A stretch of DNA of 23,320 bases from Metaruminococcus_A sp964607135. Its GTDB lineage: Bacteria; Bacillota; Clostridia; Oscillospirales; Ruminococcaceae. The DNA is taken from the NCBI GenBank assembly GCA_964607135.1, contig CAZSIV010000036.1:1-23320 (forward strand). The letters run 5' to 3'. Shown in pieces: positions 1-6,322 of this stretch. The notes beneath the pieces are model-generated. The model saw only the letters and a list, made by a program, of their open reading frames with translations. It was not told the DNA's origin and did not search any database. Both the position numbers and the translations under genes were made by a program. Positions within the stretch are counted from its first letter, which is position 1. The number at the start of each line of letters is the position of its first letter.

Positions 1-182
1 AATAAGAACCTCACGAAATAGGAACTGAATCAAAGATTCAGACTGTTTCGGAGAATCTTGTATCATTCCCGCTTCGCACAACGTGCTCGCGGAGATGGTA
101 TAGGAACCTGACCCATTGGCGCAATCAGAGATTGCGAATGGGTACCCCAGAACCTTGTTGCCTTCGGCAATAATAACCTCAC
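1..182. repeat. Direct repeat AATAA[G/T]AACCTCAC, copies at 1-14 and 169-182
   Basis: Fourteen bases recur with one mismatch at an offset of 168. Related tags AGGAACTG (20-27), AGGAACCTG (102-110) and AGAACCTTG (149-157) precede the successive hairpins. The pattern suggests a modular or duplicated hairpin unit that may continue left of the window. Confidence 0.4.
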
Positions 183-410
183 CCGTTAACGAAATAAAGA
201 TTTCGGCGGAATGCTTCCGCCGGCAGACGCGATCCGTAATTTGTCCTGCTAACAACGTTCGTATCCCGCGAGGTGCGTTGTAGTTGTTTTGTTTCATGTG
301 CCTCGCAGGACTGAAATTCAAAAACCGGCAAACTCTTGGTGTGCGAAATTGTCCAGCCGAGGCCACTCGGCCGTATTGCCCAGTCCCGGCACGGACCTGC
401 CGGGGTCATC
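1..410. ncRNA. Candidate structured RNA region (truncated at left edge)
   Basis: No convincing coding frame exists here; stops interrupt the reading frames of both strands. Helices found by eye: 25-31/35-41; a three-part stem 61-66/95-100, 69-72/89-92, 76-79/83-86; 112-117/137-142 stacked on 120-126/130-136; 155-162/166-173; the overlapping alternatives 190-195/200-205 and 204-211/215-222; a long-range helix 238-249/305-318 enclosing 253-257/276-280; 356-361/366-371; and 385-391/398-404. Near-perfect helices through almost the whole 410 nt suggest a large structured RNA or a degenerate mobile-element end. The strand is undetermined because most hairpins are symmetric. No U-rich terminator follows on the + strand, so a + transcript would read into the XRE gene. 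I do not recognise it as RNase P, tmRNA, 6S, a group II intron domain V or a ydaO riboswitch. Assignment to a family is not possible by eye. Confidence 0.45.
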
Positions 411-450
411 CGGCGCGTTTATGGCGGAAATGAATAGATAGGTGATGACT

Positions 451-798
451 TTGAACCGTATAAAGATGCTGCGGATGCAGCGTGGCCTGACGCAGGCTGA
501 ACTTGCGCAGGTACTTGAGGTATCGGCAAGCGCTGTTGGTATGTATGAACAGGGAAGGCGGGAGCCGGATATCAAGCTGCTCCTGCGTTTATCCAGCTTT
601 TTTTGCGTTCCCGTAGATTATATCATTGGCAATTCCAATAGTTTGAACCGCCAGGCCGAGGTGGAAACGTTTTTGGATCAGGTCAAAAAAACACTGGATG
701 AACGGGCGGAAAAAAGTAATTTATCCCCTTCTGAGATTGAAGAGATTGTCCGGGCAATCGAAGCGGGTATATCTGTACCGTCGAACGGGGAAAAATGA
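451..798 (+). CDS. XRE-family helix-turn-helix transcriptional regulator
   Basis: Small DNA-binding protein of the Cro/CI (HTH_3) type, about 115 residues. Its N-terminal domain runs from NRIKMLRMQRGLTQAELA through the recognition-helix region VSASAVGMYEQGRREPD to LLLRLSSFFCVPVDYIIG, the usual five-helix XRE fold. A charged C-terminal tail of about 45 residues has no recognised domain. I prefer the TTG at 451: AGGTGAT at 440-446 matches the 16S anti-Shine-Dalgarno and the product then begins NRIK as family members do. An in-frame GTG at 442 and ATG at 445 are alternatives but overlap that ribosome binding site. The gene directly follows the structured region at 1-410 and precedes two bPH2 membrane-protein genes and lexA on the same strand. 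It may autoregulate this cluster, which is inference. Confidence 0.85.
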   Translation: MNRIKMLRMQRGLTQAELAQVLEVSASAVGMYEQGRREPDIKLLLRLSSFFCVPVDYIIGNSNSLNRQAEVETFLDQVKKTLDERAEKSNLSPSEIEEIVRAIEAGISVPSNGEK

Positions 799-927
799 GG
801 GAAACGGCGCCTGGTTTGACTGCATCTTGTTTATTACGGCGGACGGTCGGGAAAAGTATATTTGTCGGTTGGAAAAATGCTGATTGAGACCGATTGTTCA
901 GAAGGTGACCGTTGGGAGGAAGAGGGA

Positions 928-1413
928 ATGAGGGCAAAGCGGATTCCGTTCCGGGCGCTGTGGCTGTGGGAGCTGTACGCAGTTTTAGGATATGCGGCGC
1001 TTCTTTTTCTGATTTATACCTTTTTGGTTCCCTTTACCTGGCTTTGGACTCTCCTTGTCTCCCTTTTCAGCGGAATCTATCTCCTTGCCGCCCTGTTGTA
1101 CCTTCCTTTTCTCTACCTCGGCATCCGGTATGAGGTTGACCAGGAGAAAATTCAGTTTGAAATCGGCATCTTCCACCGTCGTAAAATGATCCTGTTTTGC
1201 AGAAATTTGATTGTTGTGGAGCTGTTCCGCACGCCGCTTTCTCTGCTTTTCGGCTTGGCCTCTCTGCGGTGCAGCGGCCCGGGCGGAGTGCTGGTCCTTT
1301 GGTACCTTTCAAAAAAAGAAGCGCTCCGGCTGAGGGAAGAATTGACGATGAGACGGCGTTTGAAGCCGGCGGCGGAAATGGTGGTGCGGAATGAAACGAA
1401 CGCATCCCATTAG
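928..1413 (+). CDS. bPH2 domain membrane protein, YdbS-like
   Basis: A protein of 161 residues with two hydrophobic segments in its first 65 residues (LWLWELYAVLGYAALLFLIY and the WLWTLLVSLFSGIYLLAALL stretch). A cytoplasmic bacterial pleckstrin-homology domain (bPH2, PF03703, formerly DUF304) follows, starting near GIRYEVDQEKIQFEIGIFHR. The start is ATG 928 because GGGAGGA at 914-920 lies 7 nt upstream; an in-frame ATG at 862 lacks a ribosome binding site. The 3' end overlaps the next gene by 23 nt, so the two are probably translationally coupled, as ydbS and ydbT are in bacilli. There the pair belongs to the cell-envelope stress regulon and is linked to bacteriocin resistance. The biochemical function is unknown. 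Confidence 0.8.
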   Translation: MRAKRIPFRALWLWELYAVLGYAALLFLIYTFLVPFTWLWTLLVSLFSGIYLLAALLYLPFLYLGIRYEVDQEKIQFEIGIFHRRKMILFCRNLIVVELFRTPLSLLFGLASLRCSGPGGVLVLWYLSKKEALRLREELTMRRRLKPAAEMVVRNETNASH

Positions 1414-2878
1414 TATTTTAGAAAATATATCCGGTTATTTCTGGCTTTTGCTGCTCCCCTTGGTGCGCGGTATTTTTACCTTCCGCGGGGGACTGTTCGC
1501 CTGGCTCGGCGGCGTCTGGTTCGACCTGCTGGTGCTTGGGGCCATTTTTGGGCTGGCGTTCCTGCGCTGGCTACTGGCCGGCTATGAGCTGACGAAAGAA
1601 GGAGTTCGGGTTGTCGGCGGGATTCTGCTTCGGCGGGATTTTACCGTCCCTTACCGTCAGTTTGCCAGTGTTTCGATGGCCGCTCCTTTTTACTACCGTC
1701 CGATCGGCGCGGTTCACCTCTTTGCGGATTCCGACGCGGGGAATGCCTGGAGATACGATTTTTCCCTGACCCTGCCCGTAAAACCCGCGCAGGAAATCCT
1801 GCGGCGTGTAAAAAGAGGAAACGCCAAGGGGGAAAAACAGCGGCGGTCTTATCGTTCGAGCGGCTTTTATATCGCCACCCTCGCCTTTATTTCGTCCAAA
1901 ACGGTGACCGGCGTGCTGTTTACCGCCGCGCTGTTGGTTCAGGCCGGAAAAATTTTAGGCCACGAATTGGAGACATCCTTTTTGCAGGGATTGACAGACC
2001 TTGCAAATCAGCTCGCTTTCGGAATTCCTCCGGCGGCGGTTTTTCTCGCTCTCGTTGTGATCTTGGGCTGGCTGATCTCGTTTGTGATCAATCTGGCGCG
2101 GAATTATCATTTTACAGTGACGCGGCAGGGGGAGAGCCTTCAAATCCAGTCGGGTCTTTTTACCCGGTACCGCCGCCAGATCAATGTGCGGAAGGTCAAT
2201 CTCGTAGAGTCCCGCCAATCCATCCTTACAAAAATTTTCCATGTCCATTCGTTTTTCCTGCACTGTGCCGGTTACGGCAAGTCGAAAAACGAACTTGCGG
2301 TCCTTTTTCCCGCCGCCAACGAAAAGCGGATGCGGGAGATTTTGAGAAACATCATGCCGGAGTGGTATTTTTCCGAGCGGGCGGTTTTTCCCAGAGGAAA
2401 AGCGATGTTCCGGTTTGTACTGCCGCCGGTTGGAGTCGGCTTGATGGTCGGCGCGGCCGCCTTCTTTTTATCCGGGTGGTTTCCGCGTTTGTCGGAATTG
2501 ATTACATTTTTGGGTTGGATGCTGGAGCTGCCGGTTTTATGGTGGTTCATTTCCAGAGTGATTTCCTTTTACCATACCGGGATTTCTAAAATAGGCGGGA
2601 TTTACACCCTGCGGTTTTCGCGGGGGTTTGGGTTCCATACCGTTGCCGTCCGTGAAGAGAAGGTGGTGGAGATCGTGCTGCGTCAGTCGGTTTGGCAGAG
2701 GGTGTCCGGTACTTGCAGCGTGTTGGTCTACACCTGGTCGGAGGGGAAAAAGCGCCATGTGATCCCGGCGCTTCGGCTGGAAGAGGTCTCCGGGCTGCTG
2801 GGGCTCAAAAGCGATGGAGCCGGTGTATTTTCTGTTCGGGAAGGGATCGCATTCGAGGAGGATGAAGATGATCAGTGA
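1391..2878 (+). CDS. Large bPH2 domain membrane protein, YdbT-like
   Basis: A protein of 495 residues with alternating membrane-spanning pairs and soluble bPH2 repeats. Hydrophobic segments lie near residues 15-35 and 48-65, 165-185 and 215-235, and 340-395. After each pair comes a PH-like block: about 68-140 (YELTKEGVRVVGGILLRR), about 245-310 (YHFTVTRQGESLQIQSGLF) and a C-terminal block after about 410. This three-repeat architecture is typical of YdbT. ATG 1391 lies inside the end of the YdbS-like gene, and the 3' end overlaps lexA by 11 nt. The two membrane proteins probably form one complex. Family annotation is strong; the substrate or ligand is unknown. Confidence 0.82.
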   Translation: MKRTHPISILENISGYFWLLLLPLVRGIFTFRGGLFAWLGGVWFDLLVLGAIFGLAFLRWLLAGYELTKEGVRVVGGILLRRDFTVPYRQFASVSMAAPFYYRPIGAVHLFADSDAGNAWRYDFSLTLPVKPAQEILRRVKRGNAKGEKQRRSYRSSGFYIATLAFISSKTVTGVLFTAALLVQAGKILGHELETSFLQGLTDLANQLAFGIPPAAVFLALVVILGWLISFVINLARNYHFTVTRQGESLQIQSGLFTRYRRQINVRKVNLVESRQSILTKIFHVHSFFLHCAGYGKSKNELAVLFPAANEKRMREILRNIMPEWYFSERAVFPRGKAMFRFVLPPVGVGLMVGAAAFFLSGWFPRLSELITFLGWMLELPVLWWFISRVISFYHTGISKIGGIYTLRFSRGFGFHTVAVREEKVVEIVLRQSVWQRVSGTCSVLVYTWSEGKKRHVIPALRLEEVSGLLGLKSDGAGVFSVREGIAFEEDEDDQ

Positions 2879-3449
2879 GAAGGCCAGACGGATTTTGGAA
2901 TATCTTCAAAGGCGCTCCTTTGACGAAGGGGCGCCCACCGTGCGGGAAATCTGCCGCGATCTCCAGATTAAATCGACCTCTACGGTTCAAAGGTATGTGG
3001 AGGAACTGGCCGAGGCGGGATATATTCAAAAAAACGACGGGAAGAGAAGAACACTCCGCCTTGCATCCGCTGGGGGAGTTTCCGTCCCGGTCGTAGGGCT
3101 GGTGACGGCCGGCGAGCCGATCACCGCCATTGAACAGATTGACGGCTATATCACCTTCTCCGGCTATCGCGGCGACCCTTCCGAGCTGTTTGCCCTCCAT
3201 GTCAGGGGGGAGAGTATGATAGGCGCCGGAATCCTGAGCGGGGATCTCGTCATCGTCCGGCAGACGCCGACGGCGGAGAACGGTGAGATCGTCGTGGCGA
3301 TGATTGAGGACGAGGCGACGGTCAAGCGTTTTTACAAAGAAAAAGGCCGTTTCCGGCTGCAGCCGGAAAACGACCAGATGAATCCGATCTATGCGGATGA
3401 GGTTTCGATTTTGGGAAAAGTCATTGCGGTCATCCGCAATTACGAGTGA
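2868..3449 (+). CDS. lexA: LexA, SOS-response repressor and self-cleaving protease
   Basis: A product of 193 residues. The N-terminal winged helix (about 1-65) has the LexA hallmarks PTVREICRDLQIKSTSTVQR and a GYIQKNDGKRRTLRL wing. The C-terminal S24 peptidase domain carries the Ala81-Gly82 autocleavage site (VTAGEP), nucleophile Ser116 (RGESM) and general base Lys153 (EATVKRF). When RecA-ssDNA forms, LexA should cleave itself and derepress DNA-repair genes. ATG 2868 is chosen because GGAGG at 2857-2861 is 6 nt upstream; ATG 2862 abuts the ribosome binding site. The start lies inside the YdbT-like gene, so lexA is read from an upstream promoter. I saw no GAAC-N4-GTTC SOS box before lexA or before the XRE gene. 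The stop is 2 nt from that of the convergent trkA gene. Confidence 0.93.
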   Translation: MISEKARRILEYLQRRSFDEGAPTVREICRDLQIKSTSTVQRYVEELAEAGYIQKNDGKRRTLRLASAGGVSVPVVGLVTAGEPITAIEQIDGYITFSGYRGDPSELFALHVRGESMIGAGILSGDLVIVRQTPTAENGEIVVAMIEDEATVKRFYKEKGRFRLQPENDQMNPIYADEVSILGKVIAVIRNYE

Positions 3450-3451
3450 AC

Positions 3452-4111
3452 TCAAAGCTTTAAAGCAGTTTTCAGGGCGTGGAGCTTGTTGGTGGGGGAA
3501 AGCACCATGATTTTGTCGCCGCCCATGACCTGAGTGTTGCCTCGGGGGATAATCAGCTGATCGCCCCGGAAAATCGAGATGAGGACGAAGTTTTCAGGCA
3601 GATGGAGCTGGGCCAGTGTTTTTCCCGCGAGGGGGTAATGGTCTTCGGGAAGGGAAATTTCGTCGATGGAAACCTCGCCCCGGTGCAGCGTCATAATCTG
3701 CTTGATCTTCGTCAGGTCGATCTCCCGCTCTAAGGAGCGTGCGATATTGTCCGTGGTGTTGACGATAATATCGATCCCGAGCTGTTTCATCACCTCGACA
3801 TTTTTGGGGTTGTTGACCCGCGAGACGGTTTTGGGAACATGGTAAACGCTTTTGGCGAGCTGGCAGGAGATCAAATTGTCCTCGTCCTTGCCGGTAACGC
3901 TCACCAGAGCGTCCGCCTCTTCAATCCCGGCGTCGGTCAGCGTTTCGAGCGTTGTCCCGTCGCCAAAAATCACCGGAATATCCAGGTCGTTTGCAAGGTA
4001 ATTGCAAAGGCCTTTATTAATTTCGATCAGCGTTGGGTAATGGTTGTGCTCGATCAGCGTCTTCGCAAGGTAATAGCCAACCTTTCCCCCGCCGACTACG
4101 ACTACTTTCAT
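3452..4111 (-). CDS. trkA: TrkA/KtrA-type potassium uptake gating protein (second of a tandem pair)
   Basis: A product of 219 residues. The N-terminal RCK/TrkA-N Rossmann domain has the dinucleotide motif GGGKVG at 7-12 and the acidic Glu30 after the second strand, which favours NAD(H)-type binding. The second half, about 135-219 (RGEVSIDEISLPEDHYPLAG onward), is a TrkA-C/RCK-C domain, a family that can bind c-di-AMP or other ligands. It would bind cytoplasmically to a TrkH/KtrB membrane subunit and gate K+ flow. That subunit is not in this window. The ribosome binding site AAAGGGG lies just before the ATG, and 28 nt separate it from the upstream paralogue. Each protein has the length of one half of the double-RCK Escherichia coli TrkA. 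Confidence 0.9.
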   Translation of the reverse strand: MKVVVVGGGKVGYYLAKTLIEHNHYPTLIEINKGLCNYLANDLDIPVIFGDGTTLETLTDAGIEEADALVSVTGKDEDNLISCQLAKSVYHVPKTVSRVNNPKNVEVMKQLGIDIIVNTTDNIARSLEREIDLTKIKQIMTLHRGEVSIDEISLPEDHYPLAGKTLAQLHLPENFVLISIFRGDQLIIPRGNTQVMGGDKIMVLSPTNKLHALKTALKL

Positions 4112-4139
4112 TGAAATGCCCCTTTCTGCCGGTTCCGGC

Positions 4140-4766
4140 TCAGTCGACGGTTCTGGCGATAATCATCAAATCGGTCGCTGCCAGCCGGAGGTCTCTTTTC
4201 CCTGCAAGGCTGATCGACATATCGGCGTGCTGTACTGCTAAAAGCGATTCGTACTCCTCTAAGTTCAAATCGACCTCATTGCAGGTCTGGTTGACAAACC
4301 GTTTGGGCACCGGGAACCAGTGGAAGGTGATGGTGTGCCCGCCAAGGTTGACGGACTGGACAGAGCCGTCCTCCAAAAGGGCGGAACGGACCGCTTCAAC
4401 CGTCAGGTTGGTCGGGCAGACGGTGTGGAGCCCAAAACGTGAAAACACATCTTCACGGCGGGGATCGTAGATCCGCGCCAGGACGTTTGGAATGTGAAAA
4501 ATCTCCCTGGCGAGCTGGGACACCATGATGTTTACGTTGTCGTCCTGGCTGACGGCGGCCAGAGCGTCGCAGTTTTCGATCCCGGCCCGTTTCAGCACGT
4601 CCTGATCGATCGGGACGCCGGCGGTTGTAAATCCTTCGAATTCGTCGTCCAGCAGTTCGAAATTTTCTTCCCGGCGGTCTACAATCGAGACATCGTGCCC
4701 ATCCTGTGCGAGGGAAGAGGCCAGCCGCGATCCGACCTTCCCGCATCCGATTACAAGTATGTTCAT
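4140..4766 (-). CDS. trkA: TrkA/KtrA-type potassium uptake gating protein (first of a tandem pair)
   Basis: A product of 208 residues with an RCK-N Rossmann domain (GCGKVG at 7-12, Asp30) and a shorter, divergent C-terminal part (about 135-208). I start at ATG 4766 because homologues begin directly at the first beta strand (MNILVIGCGKVG). ATG 4778 is a close alternative. The open frame extends to a GTG at 4856, but that has no ribosome binding site and would translate the leader hairpin. No ordinary Shine-Dalgarno sits immediately before 4766; the best candidate, AGAAAGGA at 4836-4843, is separated from it by a hairpin. This is the first gene of a two-gene operon and presumably partners the downstream TrkA as a heteromeric gating ring, which is inference. 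Confidence 0.87.
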   Translation of the reverse strand: MNILVIGCGKVGSRLASSLAQDGHDVSIVDRREENFELLDDEFEGFTTAGVPIDQDVLKRAGIENCDALAAVSQDDNVNIMVSQLAREIFHIPNVLARIYDPRREDVFSRFGLHTVCPTNLTVEAVRSALLEDGSVQSVNLGGHTITFHWFPVPKRFVNQTCNEVDLNLEEYESLLAVQHADMSISLAGKRDLRLAATDLMIIARTVD

Positions 4767-4779
4767 CTCAATCGCCATG

Positions 4780-4843
4780 CGATACGCAATTCGCAAAAAG
4801 GGGGAGAATCCTTCCCTTTTTGTACTCGGTATCGTTCCTTTCT
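4780..4843 (-). promoter_or_regulatory. Hairpin leader element, copy 1 (before trkA)
   Basis: Read on the - strand: AGAAAGGA (4843-4836), then CGATAC (4834-4829), an inner stem AAAAAGGG/CCCTTTTT (complements of 4814-4821 and 4795-4802), then GTATCG (4785-4780) just before the start. The same octamer and outer stem recur before the rrf2 and SMP-30 genes. If the stem forms, the octamer lies about 14 nt from ATG 4766. The inner stem ends in U residues, so it could alternatively act as a transcription attenuator. Confidence 0.55.
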
Positions 4844-4946
4844 TCTCGTTGTTCACTAGTATGGGTAAAAGGCGCTGATAACAGCCGTGCTCTTTAAGCC
4901 GACCGGTTTTCTCAACGCCGGGATTTTAGCCTTCAAGCAACTATTT

Positions 4947-4975
4947 ATTATAAGCAGTCTGGGCAAAAAAGTAAA
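4947..4975 (-). promoter_or_regulatory. Sigma-A type promoter of the trkA pair
   Basis: On the - strand, TTTACT (4975-4970), a 17-nt spacer and a perfect TATAAT (4952-4947). The transcript would start near 4940 and carry a leader of about 170 nt containing hairpin leader copy 1. I did not find the conserved parts of the c-di-AMP (ydaO) riboswitch that controls many K+ transport genes. Confidence 0.65.
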
Positions 4976-5075
4976 GCCGCAATCCGCATAATTTTATTTG
5001 ACTTTTCAGGCCGTTTTAACGGAATGGTTTTTGGATGGCGGAAGAGAAGACCAATTGGCTGAAAGGAAAAAGGAA

Positions 5076-5249
5076 ATGGATCAAAATCCAAACTGTAAAA
5101 AAAGAGATTGCCGCTGCCCTCGCACTGCCTGCCCCCGTCACGGAGACTGCCGCGCCTGCATGGAGCATCACCGAAAGACAGGCAGGCTGCCTGATTGCAT
5201 GAAAAAAAGGCGGAAAAGTACCGGTGACCCGCTCACGGGCCAACCGTGA
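5076..5249 (+). CDS. Small cysteine-rich protein
   Basis: A product of 57 residues with seven cysteines (7, 12, 14, 19, 25, 28, 41) arranged as NC-x4-C-x-C-x4-C-x5-C-x2-C followed by HH and PDC. The pattern CPRHGDCRAC with downstream His-His and PxC resembles very short proteins widespread in Clostridia, and suggests binding of zinc or another metal. No function is established, to my knowledge. ATG 5076 is preferred because GAAAGGA at 5061-5067 lies 8 nt upstream; the frame also opens at 4998 but that extension looks unlike the family. A weak promoter, TTGACT near 4999, may serve it. It stands alone between the divergent trkA operon and the end of the ABC transporter operon. The C-terminal 12 residues are basic and polar and may be poorly conserved. 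Confidence 0.65.
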   Translation: MDQNPNCKKRDCRCPRTACPRHGDCRACMEHHRKTGRLPDCMKKRRKSTGDPLTGQP

Positions 5250-5530
5250 TCCTCTTCTGTTTTCCGAAATGCAGGATTTTTAGAAAGGGCTATTTTCATC
5301 GGGTTGGGGACGGGATGAATACGGCCGCGAAATATCAGAAAAGAAGTGTTGGCTGCGCTCTTGTATGGGCTTACAGCCATTTGAAGTATGCCGCCCTGTT
5401 CTTCAACGGGGCGGCATGCTTCTGCTGTCGATTCGCAATCCACAGGTTTATATGAAAACAAAATCAGCATCCCGCAAAGCGCATCTTTAGCTCATTATAT
5501 ATCAAAAAATGCGTTTCGCAGAATTGAAAC
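5250..5530. other. Gene-poor stretch between the Cys-rich protein and the transporter operon end
   Basis: Nothing convincing is encoded here: the frames are short, lack good ribosome binding sites and resemble no family. It holds the stable hairpin at 5388-5417. An imperfect inverted repeat (CGAAACGCAT-like against ATGCGCTTTGCG) near 5480-5525 could act as a weak 3' structure for the - strand transporter mRNA. Confidence 0.5.
5388..5417. repeat. Very stable 13-bp hairpin
   Basis: ATGCCGCCC-T-GTT, loop CTTC, AAC-G-GGGCGGCAT pairs without a bulge (one T-G wobble). No U-tract follows on either strand, so it is not a standard intrinsic terminator. It could be a 3' mRNA-stabilising hairpin or part of a small RNA. 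Confidence 0.6.
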
Positions 5531-6322
5531 TCAAATAATCGACGAAACGTCGGTGTGGATATTGCCCGCAGGGGTACCCTGCTGCCGCAGCGTGGGGTCG
5601 GGGAGGGGAATGGCGCGGATCAGCGACTGGGTATAGGGATGCGCAGGATGCCGGTACACCTGCTCCGCCGGTCCGGTTTCGACTAAAACGCCGTTCTTCA
5701 TCACGCCGATGGTGTCGCTGATCCGGCGCACCAGGGAAAGGTCATGCGCAATAAAAAGGAAGGTGGTTCCCCGCTCCTGCCGGAGCTGCTGGAACAAGCC
5801 GATGATCTGCGCCTGGATCGAGACGTCGAGCGAGGCGACCGGCTCGTCCGCGATGATGAGATCCGGCTCCAAAGCCAGCGCCCGCGCAATACAGGCCCGC
5901 TGCTGCTGCCCCCCCGAATAATCGGAGGGGAGGCGGTAAAAGGAGCTTTCATCCAGCCCGACCAGCCGGAGCAGCTCGAAGGCCTTTTTTTTGCGGGAGG
6001 AACGGCTGCCCATTCGGTGGATGTTGAGCGGCTCCATCACGCTTTGTCCGATGGTCAGACGAGGGCTGAGAGCCGAGACCGCATCCTGAAAAATGATCTG
6101 CATCTGTCTGCCCGAAAAGGAAATCGTTCCGGAGGAAGGGGATTCCAGCCCGATGATGCACCGCCCGGTCGTGGATTTGCCGGAGCCGCTCTCCCCGACC
6201 AGCGAGAAAATCTCTCCCTGCCGGATCTGAAAGGAGACATCCTTCAGTGCTTGTAGGGGCTGTCCATGCGCGGGATGGAAAACCTTGGAGAGCTTGTCCA
6301 CTTGAAGGATTGTATCATCCAT
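5531..6322 (-). CDS. Peptide/nickel-type ABC transporter ATPase, OppF/DppF-like
   Basis: A product of 263 residues. It is the second nucleotide-binding subunit of an importer: Walker A GESGSGKS (43-50), Q-loop Gln79 (IIFQD), signature SGGQQ (136-140), Walker B IIADE (156-160), H-loop His193, and the family C-terminal motif HPYTQSL. It is shorter than the usual 310-330 residues. The segment between the Walker A region and the Q-loop is compressed (SGRQMQIIFQD follows directly), and the tail stops soon after HPYTQSL. All catalytic motifs are intact, so it is probably functional. The start overlaps the end of the OppD-like gene by 8 nt, so the two ATPases are translationally coupled. Substrate of the system is not determinable from this subunit. 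Confidence 0.92.
   Translation of the reverse strand: MDDTILQVDKLSKVFHPAHGQPLQALKDVSFQIRQGEIFSLVGESGSGKSTTGRCIIGLESPSSGTISFSGRQMQIIFQDAVSALSPRLTIGQSVMEPLNIHRMGSRSSRKKKAFELLRLVGLDESSFYRLPSDYSGGQQQRACIARALALEPDLIIADEPVASLDVSIQAQIIGLFQQLRQERGTTFLFIAHDLSLVRRISDTIGVMKNGVLVETGPAEQVYRHPAHPYTQSLIRAIPLPDPTLRQQGTPAGNIHTDVSSII

Noticed and set aside
1..441. Coding sequence on the - strand within the left region
   Set aside because: Frames contain many stops, and the 76- and 85-codon pieces resemble nothing; the hairpin density explains the sequence better.
2805..3455. 216-codon antisense frame opposite lexA
   Set aside because: LexA motifs are complete on the + strand; the antisense frame has no motif or ribosome binding site.
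4767..4856. Extended trkA start at GTG 4856
   Set aside because: No ribosome binding site, and the added residues would be encoded by the leader hairpin; homologues begin at the Rossmann strand.
4767..4946. c-di-AMP (ydaO) riboswitch in the trkA leader
   Set aside because: Expected from gene function, but the conserved GGGGUUAAU and CCCGACAGCUAAC-type segments are not visible.
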